Shown piece after piece: positions 25,301-35,290 of a stretch of 53,475 bases of DNA. Under the pieces are notes generated by a model. It saw only the letters and a list, made by a program, of their open reading frames with translations. It ran no database searches and was not told where the DNA came from. The stretch is from the NCBI GenBank assembly GCA_000310025.1, contig FN649746.1, forward strand, positions 3,098,486 to 3,151,960. The letters are read 5' to 3'. Position 1 is the stretch's first letter. Each line of letters opens with the position of its first letter. Position numbers and translations under genes: made by a program. Source of the DNA: Ectocarpus siliculosus (Eukaryota; Sar; Phaeophyceae; Ectocarpales; Ectocarpaceae).

Positions 25301-25545
25301 GCAAACGCCGTAACCCACGTAGAGTGGTGGCGTCAAGCGGCGGCGCGGGTGCAGGAGGGGGTAGCGAACCCGGGAGTGATGTCGAGGGAGAGGATGGGAT
25401 TGACGAGGAGGATGACGCGGACTATGTCGGCTCTGACAGCGACAACGACAGCAGCAGTGGAAGCGGTGACGGCAACGGCGACGATGGTAGTGTTGGGAGG
25501 ATGTCTGGGGAAAGCCAAACCAAGCCCAGGAGACAAAATAAATAG
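8313..25545 (+). CDS. ERCC5: XPG/Rad2/ERCC5-type structure-specific DNA repair endonuclease
   Basis: Flap/bubble endonuclease of nucleotide excision repair, expected to make the incision 3' to the lesion in the nucleus. Exons: 8313-8387, 9673-9783, 10127-10297, 10540-10972, 11211-11546, 11891-12058, 12747-12915, 13542-14749, 15133-15261, 15533-16849, 17372-17431, 18145-18297, 20845-20946, 21374-21469, 22105-22202, 23078-23138, 23716-23841, 24060-24197, 24793-25545; about 1,900 aa. The XPG-N domain starts [10 protein letters not shown]; the metal-binding Asp residues fall at 30 (LAVDVSIW) and 77 (FVFDGGAP), as in human XPG. The spacer holds the family motif around [11 protein letters not shown], then a long acidic low-complexity region. 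The XPG-I domain starts near residue 1373, with [16 protein letters not shown] and, in exon 13, [10 protein letters not shown]. The C-terminus is basic (KKKRKRG), like an NLS. The exon 4/5 junction is unresolved (phase 1 donor, phase 0 acceptor frame). The ninth intron appears to be GC-AG. Family assignment is certain; some spacer borders are not. Confidence 0.93.
8926..9152. mobile_element. MITE of the CCGTA family in XPG intron 1
   Basis: A left end with CCGCAAGAGGCCGAG and AATCAAAGCTTGATTGC faces an inverted right end with ATCGAGCTTTGAGGATCGG, GGTGCCATCTCTCCGCC and CTTACGG followed by TA. The layout matches the element at 447-955, with a single copy of the left end. It has no coding capacity. 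Confidence 0.75.
9561..9660 (+). repeat. Dispersed repeat just before XPG exon 2
   Basis: About 100 bp here (TCGGTCCTGT, GTCCTCTCGAGGACG, GTGGTCA, then a C-run) matches 53082-53180 in the RNase H1 intron. In both places the repeat ends in a poly-C run directly before a splice acceptor. Confidence 0.7.
9830..9912 (+). repeat. TCTG/TC microsatellite in XPG intron 2
   Basis: A run of TCTG units followed by TC dinucleotides starts about 45 bp after exon 2. It is the reverse complement type of the GACA/GA repeat at 52930-53018. Confidence 0.9.
12087..12307. mobile_element. MITE with long inverted repeats in XPG intron 6
   Basis: Ends are CCGTATATGACACAAGATAA and its inverted match, flanked by TA on both sides. 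The inverted repeats extend about 55 bp, through the GGACCGATTTTGAAAGCTCGATT part. The element is about 217 bp without the TA, and starts only about 30 bp after the exon 6 donor (12059). It has no open frame of its own. The inner CCCCCTGGACCGA..AAAGCTCGATT segment is shared with the 447-955 family. Confidence 0.88.
13035..13210 (+). repeat. Dispersed repeat in XPG intron 7
   Basis: This stretch, containing CAAAGACACACACCTCAG and then GACCCTACACTAA and CGACCCGAGGTTGACGT, aligns with 52425-52600 in the RNase H1 intron with many substitutions. It is probably a fragment of one repeat family, perhaps an LTR or a non-autonomous element. No ends could be defined. Confidence 0.65.
18939..19089 (+). 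repeat. Two tandem 75-bp units in XPG intron 12
   Basis: Units 18939-19013 and 19014-19089 both start GGCCTGTGGTCCC and end ACCGCTCA, differing at scattered sites. They flank the 3' end of the recombinase-like frame and may be the short direct repeats of that element. Confidence 0.75.
18980..19546 (-). pseudogene. Tyrosine recombinase (Crypton/DIRS-like) C-terminal remnant
   Basis: The 188-codon frame ends in sequence typical of the C-terminal half of a tyrosine recombinase: a [12 protein letters not shown] segment at the position of the HxxR motif, then [20 protein letters not shown], which carries the presumed nucleophile Tyr. The conserved first His of HxxR appears to be Leu here (LYFR), and the N-terminal half was not found, so I call it a remnant. 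It lies antisense in XPG intron 12, beside a long inverted repeat. Crypton and DIRS-type elements carry such enzymes; which class this is cannot be decided by eye. Confidence 0.65.
19727..20555. repeat. Long imperfect inverted repeat (foldback) in XPG intron 12
   Basis: The left arm, about 19727-20083, is matched in reverse complement by about 20128-20555. Examples are GGCTGCGAGC...CCCGCTTTGACCACC against GGTGGTCAAAGCGGG...GCTCGCAGCC, and near the centre GCAGGCGACAAGTCGGTAGCAT against its complement at 20130. The spacer at the centre is about 45 bp. The right arm also holds a 59-60-bp tandem duplication at about 20162-20280 (CCACCTTCGTAGCCCGCGCT twice). An RNA copy would form a hairpin of over 300 bp. 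Confidence 0.88.
21532..21585 (+). repeat. GTT/TTG microsatellite in XPG intron 14
   Basis: An imperfect run of GTT triplets with longer T stretches lies between exon 14 and exon 15. It has no coding role. Confidence 0.85.
22205..22323 (+). repeat. CTG/TTG repeat next to the XPG exon 15 donor
   Basis: A run of CTG and TTG triplets begins about 10 bp after the exon 15 donor (22203) and continues for about 115 bp, with a nearly pure CTG block at about 22278-22323. Confidence 0.9.
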
Positions 25546-27239
25546 TAGCGTTTGAAACCGTCTACCCCAGAATTGTTGATACTGTAAAATTTCTCCCTGT
25601 AACTATCCGGGGGCTGTTGTTCCCCAGTTGAAAATTGGTGTCTAAGGCGCGGCTGTCCAGAACCGACTAAACGGTTTCGATAGAAATTATGAAACCGTTT
25701 TTTTAGGGAAGCAGCCGCGGCACACGGCACTCTACAAATGTTGACTAGTCTAGGAACAGACAGCTGGTACCAATGTGAATCCCACGCTATACGAACGAGT
25801 TAAGGCTAAGGTAGGAACAGGTATCTGGGCTTGTTTTATCGCGATCAGGGAAATTCTTCAGCAACTCAGGCATGAAGGCACCAAAAGTTGACATTCGACT
25901 AACGCCACAAGTTCCGGTGAACTGTAGAGCTGCCAGATGTTGGCCAACCTTATGGCTAGGCCAGGAGAACATCATCCTCACAGCCTTGACCCCGCGTACG
26001 GCGACACCGCTTACGGGTCCGTTTTTTTTTTCGAATTTAATGCAGTAGAACCACTGGAAACGTCAAATCCCTTTACATCACACCTCTCCCAAAACTACAC
26101 CTCGCTTCATTGCCTCGCCAAAACAAGGCGGCGCTGGGTCCAACACGTTGCCTGGTGATCTTGAAGTCCTTGTCAAAATTTTCGTGGTCGGGGACCACCA
26201 TACTGCTGTAGGTTGTCCGATACCTTACTCCTCTCGACGCTGCGTCTTCGTGAGACAACAAAATATAACAGAAAGAAAAACGCGCGTGCCATCTCTATGC
26301 CGGACGCGCGTGGCTCTACTATGGCACAAATGGCGTGGCACTTCAAATTTCACCGCTCACACTGCACAATTCCACCTGCACAACATTTAACACCCTCCGT
26401 GAATTTCAGTACCTCCAAGTATGTCGACAATTTCTTGTCGTCGAACTCCCGTCCCGCTCTCATCCCCCGCCTTTTTCCTCGCCAGTCTAGTCCTGCTACA
26501 GCATATTTTCCGCGTGATCGCCCCCCCTCGCCCCTTCCCCGGTCCGGGTATCCACAACGCGTCGAAAACTTGGAAAATAACCAAAAGCGTGTCTATCGCA
26601 CTCTATACACTCCCACCGATAAGGGTAAGCGAAACATCGATCGGCATCCTGTGCCGCTTACCACTTGCGTCTAGCAAAATCTAACGGTGTATATCTCTAC
26701 CAGCCGTTCCACCACAGGTTTATCAACAGACAGGGCGGGCAAAGCTCATCTTTGACACAAACATGCAATGCCTAGGCGACACGTCCCGCCACGACGCAAG
26801 CAAGAACGCGGCCTGGAAACACCCCCCCCCCCCCCCTGTGCCACCCTTGTCCAATTGTCGAGTGCCGAATGTTGTTCCCGGTGTCTGGCTTCCTCACAAA
26901 AGACGCACAACGAACAGAGTTCGACAAACAAAGAGGCCAGTCGAGACCATTCGCATGCGCAGAGGCGGTCTCCTCTCGTAGGTAACGCAAGATACCACAC
27001 CCCCTGGACCGTTTCCAAAGCTACATTCTTCCACAGTAGAAAGAGCGGCGGTGCCGAGAATGGCCGCGATGGAACCGCCTCGTCGAGATCTTTCCGAAAA
27101 CATGTTCATTTGATTTTTGCCGTGGAGTAGTCGAGCGTTGAGAAAATGTCCAGGGGGTGTGTTATCTTGTGTCACCTACGGTGGGTGTACGCTCTTTCCT
27201 CCTGTGGCCTCTCGCTGACCCTTACTGAGGCCACATAAC
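25546..27239. other. Convergent intergenic region (3' ends of XPG and the plastid protein gene)
   Basis: Both flanking genes end here. About 125 bp after the XPG stop there is a 9-bp stem (25670-25678 AACGGTTTC with 25691-25699 GAAACCGTT, 12-base loop) followed by a T-run, which could belong to the 3' end region. A degraded MITE lies at 26976-27181. The remaining frames are short and look non-coding. Confidence 0.6.
26976..27181. mobile_element. Degraded MITE, same family as 12087-12307
   Basis: The left end CGTAGGTAACGCAAGATACCACACCCCC faces an inverted right end with AGGGGGTGTGTTATCTTGTG and CACCTACG. The TA flanks are no longer intact. The size, about 206 bp, is close to that of the intron 6 copy, and the inner part shares the inverted AAAGCT/CGAGCG segments. 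Confidence 0.75.
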
Positions 27240-30200
27240 CTACAAGGTCTTGTCGGGGCCGGAGAATTCGCGCACGGGCGGCCCCTCCATGACGAAAGGA
27301 GCCGAGTTGTACTTGCCACCGAAGGCCTGTATGTAGCCCAAACCTATGAAAAGCTTGTCGTTCACTTTCCGGACCTGGGAAAATGCGGAGCACGGGAAAT
27401 CAGCAAGCCACAGGTGAGAAACCTGATGTTGAGTTGATCTTCGTTCGGATTTTTTTTTTTGTTCCGTCACTTTCAATCAGCGGTCACAGCGTTTCTGCCG
27501 GATAGGAGGTAGGTTCAATCCGTGGTCACACAGAAGGGTTCCTCTCCCTGAGGCTACCTGTTATACACACCCCTCCTGCGGTGCTTGCCCTCGATTTAGT
27601 AGCGCGCTTGGAGGTTTCTTCGAGGTATTGGTCCGGACGAGATGTCCACAGAAGCCCAAGAGCAACATTGGCGGCTCGCCTTCGATTTAGCCATTTGACA
27701 AGGGCTGTACGAATTTAGCACTGCTATATGCATTGTTTGTTAAAAAAAAAAGAGCATGTACCGTGGTTTCAAGCTTTGTAAGCAGAAACACGCCGCATTC
27801 CGGGGGGAACCTCACCCGAATGAGTGGCGGTTCCGGTGGTAGATCTTCCGCCAATGAAACGAAGGCGAGACCAACTAACATCACTCGCTTCAGTTGGTGA
27901 CATGTTCCGCATACTCGTCTTGGGTAAAGCGAACGCACGACTCGATGTCAGCATCGCTCTTTGCTGACTGCCCCAGACGCCCCCCCCCCCCCCCCTTCTC
28001 TCGTGTACATACACCATGGATTTCTTCCTAGTGTCGGACGCACCAAAAAACGGAATCGACCGCTTTCGAACACCAAAAAAACAAAATCGACCACTTTCCG
28101 GCACCAAAAAACAAAATCGACCGCTCTCCAGCACCAAAAACAGATATCGACCGCTTTCGAACACCAAAAAACAAAATCGACCGCTCTCCAGCACCAAAAA
28201 ACGGATATCGACCGCTTTCGAGCACCAAACAACAAAATCGACCGCTTCCACCACCAAAAAATAGAATCGACCGCTTTCGAGCAAAAAAAAAAAAAACTGA
28301 CAACTTCAACACATCCCCTTCGACTGCTGTGGTAATACAGTACCTCGAAAGGGCAGTCTCTCTTCGATTGTATGTGAACCTTCTACAAACGACCACTTTT
28401 TTCGAGCCAATCGCTCTGTCTGCCAAGGCCTTACCTCGTCCCGCATGCCGCCGAACAGCGGCCCGTTCTTGCCCGCTCTGGCGTAGTCGAGCCCCGAAGA
28501 CACTCCCCGGTCAAACACGCTGTCGGAGAACTGGGAGAACCGGAAGGATCGCTCTCGCTGCGTGTCGCTTGGAAGGCCGATACCCTTCGCCTCGGAACCA
28601 GTGAAGAGGTTGTAACCCTCCCGGCTGCCGGTGCGGATGCCCTTCCCGAGCCACCTCCCTGGCCTGATGGCGGGGGTACAACACGCCGTGGGGGCGCGTT
28701 ATGGGTTGCCATGAAACCAATATCCCGAATGGTACGACAGTAGCAGGAGAACACCAAGCAGTACGCAAAGAGGGAAAGCTTCCGTGTTGGTGGTGGCGGT
28801 GGAATTCGCTAGGGCAAAAAACATTAATGCTAATCTATCTTGGACTATTTTCTTCGATAGAGATGGATTCGTTGGGTCATACTGATGAAAAAAAAAACAC
28901 TGCAAAAAAAACGTAGCGCTTGTCATTACCGTACAATGGGATGTGTCGTAATCTGCCCACTCGGTACGTTGCTACATTTACGCTCCCGTCTTGTACCAGG
29001 ATCTGCGCACTTCGTCGATGTTTACGAGCTCTGTATCGCTCCTACTTTCTTCTCTCTACAGGGAGAAGTTACAACCAAAGTCGATCCGACCGAAAGTTAG
29101 TTTCTCACCCTCTCTGCTCCGACCTGGTTAACTTCTAATTGAGCGACCCAGTTCGGCCTCGGGAACATGCAAGTGAACAACGCTCGCTGTCAGAATGCAA
29201 CTCTGAACATGTGGTGTCCGCCCTTGAGAGCACGAGATCACAGGTGATGCAGAGACGGCGAGACCACCAGAACAAAACAGCAAGCAGACCACACTCGCTG
29301 ACAACACCCTCCGAGGTTTTACACGGCAGCAGCGGGTGCCTGGGGCTCACCCCCATATCCGGTGCGTGATGATAGCGGTGATCGGGTGCAAGACGCCCAT
29401 GTTGAGCGTGCGGGCTCGGTACTCGCCGTCCAGGTCTCCGGTAGCAGGGCATTGGCTGGCGTAGAAGAGCTGCATGAACCCTGCCTTGCCTACGAAGGTC
29501 GAAGCACACGTTGCGGGACAAGTATGAAGGATGACAAATAACAGCTGAGGGCGGGGCTTTGTGGTAGGTGTGCGTCGAGAGTTGGGTTGGGCAGGCCGGT
29601 GGTTTCTTCACCACCAGTAAGTAGCAGCCCAGGGTTTCGTGTATCTTTTGTGTGAGGGGTGGGGCGAAGGACAGGATATTTGGCTACCTTTCTGTGTGCG
29701 AGGGATCGTGAAGGACATCAGGGTACGAGGGTATCTTTGTTCTTGGGGAGCATGCACCCCCCATAACACATGCTCCCCAACACCTGCCGAGTGCGGAACG
29801 TGGGCAGCGGACGTTTTTATTTTATTTTCTTTAAAACACGACAGTTCATCTCCCTCCATCCACAGAAAAGAGTCCGGGATAAATTAGCAACAACTCTACA
29901 GCTTTAGCGGGCACCTTACCTGTGTTTCTACGGTTCCCCGAGCAGCATGCATTGATAAAAACTTCTCCCCCCCCTTTTTTTCGAGTGTAGTCTGAAGACG
30001 TGGTGCGGGGTATTTTCGAATTTCAAAAACATGCGGGGACACATGCGTAACCCCCATCTTGGTCCTCTCCCGTGTCATGTACGAGAGGATATGCGGACGT
30101 CGGAATGCCCTCCGCGTCAAGCCTGTCACATAGTGAAAACGCTGTAGCGATTCCTGATTCTCGCGTGGAGTGCGCAACGGGGATACCAACAGCAACAAAC

Positions 30201-30827
30201 CGCCGCAACAGCGGCGGGGAGAACCATGTACAGCACACAGCACTTCAACCGTTCGCTGAAGTTCGGGTGAAGCAGCGTTGAACTTCATAATCAGGAGAGA
30301 GAGAGAGAGAGAGCATCCTGAGGACAGAATCCCTACGTACGCAGAGCGACGGCAAAGCTGCGGCCACTGCACAACACCGGAAGCCACGCACCTAACCTGG
30401 CCACATGATCGGCGGTGGCCTCCTCAGCGGGAACGCCCAGGATCTTGTCTGGCGTTAGCCCCAGATCGCGGTACGGTCTTCCCTGCAGGAAGTTCGCGAT
30501 TGAAGCTGCGACGAGGGCACCGACGAGCCAGGACACAACAGACGAGGTCGATGAGACCACGACGGCCGCGACTTCTGGGACGCCTCCGCCCAGGGAGGCG
30601 ACGAGATGTCTCCCGCGTTGCCGTTGCTGGCGGTGTTGGTCGCGAGCAGGACGAAGCGGCGCAATAGCAGCGGCGGCAGATGATGCTGATGTGTCACCTG
30701 CTAATCTTGGTCTGTTCGGGGTGAAGGCGGCAGATGTTGCTGTTGCGGGCGCAGGGCAGACGAACGCTGCTGCCAGGGAGGCGCTGGACACCAGTGGCAG
30801 AACGGTGAGCACGAAGGCGCGCTTCAT
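27240..30827 (-). CDS. Plastid-targeted protein of unknown function
   Basis: Four exons on the minus strand: 30827-30392, 29489-29351, 28663-28435 and 27374-27240. All junctions are GT-AG and all phases agree (1, 2, 0), giving 312 aa with a stop at 27240. The N-terminus (MKRAFVLTVLPLVSSASLAA, then AFVCP) is a signal peptide ending in an AAF-type motif, as in plastid proteins of algae with secondary plastids. A hydrophobic segment at residues about 86-114 may anchor the protein in a membrane. The rest is a compact soluble region with GDLDGEYRARTLNMGVLHPI, GSREGYNLFTGSEAKG, FDRGVSSGLDYARAG and KLFIGLGYIQAFGG. The alternation of short strands, the GEY start and the GLGY-type end suggest a lipocalin-like barrel, but this is only an impression. 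It starts 336 bp from the divergent cupin gene. Confidence 0.82.
28041..28283. repeat. About 30-bp minisatellite in intron 3 of the plastid protein gene
   Basis: About eight units of the form CACCAAAAAACAAAATCGACCGCTTTCGAA repeat head to tail, with small variants (CTTTCGAG, CTCTCCAG, ACGGATATCG). A C-run lies shortly before it (27975-27991). The frames across it are only by-products of the 30-bp period, a multiple of three. Confidence 0.92.
29743..29780. other. Perfect 12-bp hairpin in intron 1 of the plastid protein gene
   Basis: TTGGGGAGCATG at 29743-29754 pairs with CATGCTCCCCAA at 29769-29780 across a 14-base loop. Its role is unknown; it may be chance or the trace of a small insertion. 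Confidence 0.6.
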
Positions 30828-31163
30828 GCTCCCTTGCTTGAGTCGAGGTTGAAAGTTGTGGGAGAGAATGTGGGGTAGCGTGAGAAGTGGTCGTGGTGGG
30901 TGTGGCTTTGTAGCATATGGCGGGGGGTCCGCGAATACATGTGCAACCCTGCCAGGGTGTCACTGCACTGCTGCGGACGGATTAGACTCACCTGTAACAT
31001 CACACATAATTGAGATACATCCTCTGCAGGTCCCACAGCGTAGTGCTTTCCGATCTCACACTCGTGTAAAAGTTGATAGGCAGGGTTGCTGGTAGAAAGT
31101 CGCTCTGCAGCCTTTTCACGTGGGCGGAGGGAGAGAGCCAGTCTCTCAGCATAAGACTACAAT
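30828..31163. promoter_or_regulatory. 336-bp divergent promoter region
   Basis: The start codons of the plastid protein gene (minus, 30827) and the bicupin gene (plus, 31164) lie 336 bp apart and point away from each other. Both promoters and 5' UTRs must fit here unless there are upstream non-coding exons. I could not assign specific elements. Confidence 0.6.
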
Positions 31164-33858
31164 ATGCCCAAGATCGCCGTCTTCGACGGGAGGGAGGTAG
31201 AGTACGTCGAGGTCCACGACGAGCCGATCCACCGACGGCAGTTCAGCAACGACTATGTCTACATTTACATCGCGGGCTTCAGGCGAGTGTGACATCCGTA
31301 ACGAGCGGGGTCAAGAGGCTTGACATGCATCACGCACCAGGTCTGCTGTGCATGTCAGTATTGCTGGAGTTGCAGTTGAAGTTCTCTGTCTTATGTATTC
31401 CGAGGAGAGTGTTCTTGTTCCGCAACGCGAGTCCGGGAGGCTGTTATGTCGAAAGGTTACCCCCCCCTTGCTCGCCCGTGTTGCCTTCGCCCGACAGGCC
31501 CGGCGAAACCTCGCTTTGGCATCGCCATTCCGAGAACACCCTGTACGTGTGCGTGGGACATGGAGCGGCAGCCCTCAACCGGCCAACGGACAAGGTAAGC
31601 TTGCCCGTTGGCACCTTTATTCCCTTCGTGTCAAGCTTGCTCACCATGTGCATGCATGTTGCTGGAAAATGGATTTTCACCGACCGTGTGGTGTCAATGA
31701 TGCTTGCCTCCGAATAGGGGATGAGTTTCTGTTGTGCTGAAGTGAGGACTTGCTCTCTTGGCAGTGTTGAGCATCAGATCCACATTGTTGGCACGGATAG
31801 TATCAGCAAACATGTGCAGTTGTAGAATCTAGAAGACGTGCCTGTTGGATTGCCGCAGCAAGAGCAGTCCTACATGTCCCTCTTTGCCCGGAGTATTGCG
31901 TGAGAAGCGAGCAGTGGCATACCAACCAGAGCGTTTTAACAGCCTGTTGTGTACAGATTGACGTCCAGAATGTACGGGGCGACACACACTCCACCAAGAG
32001 AGAAGTTGTACAGTACCGCACACCGAAGGCATAGCAGTCTGCTGCTGACGGGCAGGGTCTTGCAGCTTGAAGACGCGGGATGGATGAAATCGCAAGGTTG
32101 TTTGACACGCGCGGAGGGGAGTGGCACTCAAAGGCGAGCCGTCGTCCTTCCCCTCCAAGCGTATCCTGTGTACAACGGTCATTTGGGAAGCCCTTCGGTT
32201 CTTAATGGAGACCGTTCCTCCGATCCTTGCGAACCTCCTTACTTCGTACTCCATGTCTTACTACTGGTTGACAGCTCCGCTTTTGACCTGAATCCTCAAT
32301 GCGCATCTCGTCAGTCGGTGATTCGTGTTGCCTAGTCTCTGCACATGTACTCAATATGACCACCATTGCCATGCCATTCTCACAAAACAAGTTTCCTCCG
32401 CTAGTACAGCAGTAACGCATGTCAGGGAAACCAGCTGGCTGTCAAATGCGTGTAGTGTGTCGGAGACGACGACGTACGGAACAAACTGTGAAAGCCCCTA
32501 TCCACACGAGGAAGGAATTTCACAGCCGGTTTTCTTCGCAGTGACCTATTGCAATGCCAAGCGACAGAGTCGAAAGGAATCCTCCCGTCTGCTTCTTTTT
32601 GTGGGGCTCTTCCGTTGATATTCTTACCATCGTTTTATCCAATTTGAGCAGGGGGGGTGGAAGGGAGTTGTGGTGTTGAAGGCATTCCGTTTTTAGTTGG
32701 TGTAGTTCTAAATAGGCGGAAAACCTATGTGTAGCATTCATCTACCTCATTTGTCTAGTCTATACAGAACGCCACCTGGCATCAAACTTCGACGTCGTCA
32801 GGGCGGCTCTCTCGAGGCCCATCGCCAAACGAACGTTGTCACGCTTTTTCTTTGCCGCATGCCATCATTTTTTTCGTATTCCCTCAAATACCACAACCGG
32901 CACTTTGTTTGCTAACGGACCCTATCCCGCTGGTTGCTGCCCCGACTTTTCTTGGCCTCTGCCTGAACCGTATCCATATCACAACCGTCACTTTGTTTGC
33001 CAACGGACCGTATCCCGCTGGTTGTCGCCCCGACTTTTCTTGGCCTCTGCCTGAACCCTATCCAGACCGCAACCGTCACCTTTGTTTGCCGGCGGACCCT
33101 ATCCCACTGGATGCCACCCCGACTCGTAACCTCTGACCAATCCTTTTCCATGCCACAACCGTCACTTTTGTGTGCTGCCGAACCCTTGTCCAACTGGTTA
33201 TTGCCACGCCGACTCTTGGCCTCTGCCTGAATCCTATCCCGCTGGTTGTCGCCCCGACATTTCTTGGCCTCTGCCTTAACCCTATCTGTACCACAATCGT
33301 CGCTTTTGTGTGCCAACGATCCCTTGTCCCGTTGGTCGTCGCCCCGACTCTGCCGCCCGTCCGAAGGAACCTTTCGTGCACCACGCTTCGCCGGGGGACC
33401 TCTGGTGGGCCATGAGCAAGAGCGCCCCCTACGTACACCAGGTCTGCCTCCTCCCGGAGAACACTCACAACTCGCACTTCTTCGCCATGGAAATCCTCAG
33501 ACCACCGCCCACTTGCTCGAGCCGCGCCCTCGACCACCGCTGCTACAGCCTCCGAGGGGAAGACAGCCGCCCGGGGCTCGCTCGCGTCTACGACTTCAGG
33601 CTTAAGCCCGGAGAATCTACGGGGCCCCACACGCTGGGATTCAGCGGGGTGGTGCTCTGCCTTTCCGATGGCGGAGGGAGCCTGGAGGCTGATGGCGGCG
33701 TGTTTGCGGGCGGAGAGCTGTCGAAGGTCGGGGGGTGGAAGTGGATCGACGGCCCCGTCAGCGCCAACGCGCGAAACGCGGGCGGCAGTGTCTACCAGGC
33801 TTTCGTGGTAGAGTGGCTGGGGGGAGGCCACTCGGTGGAAGGCGTGTCCAGGCTTTGA
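31164..33858 (+). CDS. RmlC-like bicupin protein
   Basis: Three exons: 31164-31282, 31498-31594 and 33367-33858; 235 aa, starting MPKIAVFDG. Only a GC donor (AG|GCGAGT at 31283) gives the phase that joins exon 1 to exon 2 as AGFRPGETSLWHRHSENTLY; the nearby GT would shift the frame. The first cupin motif is clear: GETSLWHRHSENTLYVCV has the HxH metal ligands. A second cupin follows at about residues 137-175 (RVYDFRLKPGESTGPHT), but the second ligand is changed (GPHTLGF where GPHTHPF is usual), so this half may not bind metal. Cupins of this layout bind small molecules or act as oxygenases or isomerases; the substrate cannot be read from sequence. The acceptor of exon 3 (CCGAAG) is weak and lies at the end of a minisatellite. 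Confidence 0.82.
32888..33350 (+). repeat. About 88-bp minisatellite ending at the bicupin exon 3 acceptor
   Basis: About five units start with CACAACCGTCACTTTGTTTGC and include ACGGACCCTATCCCGCTGGTT and CCCCGACTTTTCTTGGCCTC. The last units are more divergent and run to within about 20 bp of the acceptor at 33366. Confidence 0.88.
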
Positions 33859-35290
33859 TGGGAGCAGCACATTTGTACCCACTAAATTTACGCACGATTC
33901 TGAGGCGATATTTTGTTCGCGTGTGGGTGTGCGTTTTCCCAGCGTCATATAGTGACGCTATGTGCGGATGTCGCTGTTTGTGTCTAGAGGTGTGTTACTT
34001 GTGATGCATTTCTGTGCCATCGGTTCCCGTGGTGAGGGCTGCAATTTGTCGAGGTGCGGTAGTTGTCTTTTGATCGCTAGGTGATCGTTGCAATGTGTGT
34101 ATGGTGTCCTATCTACTGAAACGTATTGTGTGTAACAAAAGACGTGGACATAAAATTGTCCTGCGGCGGCTGGACCTTCCAGCTCATATGGTACTCTTAC
34201 CACCATTGTATGGTAGGCACGTTCAGTATCACAGATGCAAGAGCTGTTCAAGAATTAGTTAGCTGGCCAACCACAAAACACTGCTTCCATACATGCTTTG
34301 CAAGCGAGGGAAAAATATAATTAGGGACAGGTAGGAACGAATTTGAACAAGAGGGCATATCACCACCAACAACAACGACGGCAGGGGGGTGAAGGTCGCA
34401 CTCAATGCATCGACACTCTCGATGTTCGCAAGGTGCTTTGTCTCCTTTCGTTATTGGATGCTTTGGGGTGAGAACATCTTTCTTAAGACGTGTGTTGTTC
34501 TGCTAAGTCGACTCGTGTTCCAATCCGCCTTCTTCGGGCCGAAGCTGACTGGCGCCGCCATGGCCAAACACGGACTGGTATCACGCAGCCAGATTCTAAG
34601 ATTGCCATAGATGGCAACGTGATAGTTATTTTGGGTTAGTCTTCTTCTGATCCGGCTTCAAGCCTTGCTTCTAACCTTTCACAGCGATGGGGCAGAAGCA
34701 AGACCCGATTGCCGGTAGAGGTCTAGGTGACGTAGGATGAATGCATCAGTCCACACGTTGCACACATGGGAACAGTCGTGACTCTTGGCGTGAATTTCTC
34801 ACTGAGCAAAATCGCGGAAATTTAGGGGGATTGGTACTGCAATGCACACTTTTTTATCCATCGATTCCCGAGGGCAGCCAGAGGCTCTTTCCCTCGTAAA
34901 GCGGTAGTTGATCTGTCTAAAGCGAAGTGTCATCTATCTGAAGCGAAGTGCCATCTATTTATGGTAAGTGAAGTGCGAAGCGGGTTCGCTACCTTCGCCT
35001 GCACGGTACAAGCATGGAAATCGGCACCTAAGATTGCGATCCCGGTACCGTCGTACCTGCTGTAGGCGGTGTGCTCAAGGACCTGTTCGTCACCCGGTGC
35101 AACAATGTTGAAAATGCGCGAAAGACCATCCCGCCTTCAAGGAAGCCGACGCACAGGCGCCATTCAAAGGGACCATCGTATCCAGACATATTTACCTTGC
35201 CTTGGTGCAGAACTACAACGGCGCTCAACCAAAGTTGGTGCAATGTAAAAATACGATCTCAGCGCACATGCCTCTGCGAAAACTACTACA
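33859..35290. other. Convergent intergenic region between bicupin and receptor gene
   Basis: About 1.4 kb lie between two gene ends. Short direct repeats of AAGCGAAGTG(T/C)CATCTAT occur near 34920-34960. No coding pattern was recognised. Confidence 0.6.

Noticed and set aside
28041-28283. Possible CRISPR array
   Set aside because: Units are contiguous with no unique spacers, in a nuclear intron; this is a minisatellite.
30296-30314. GA run that might be a promoter element
   Set aside because: It lies in intron 1 of the plastid protein gene and is a simple dinucleotide repeat.
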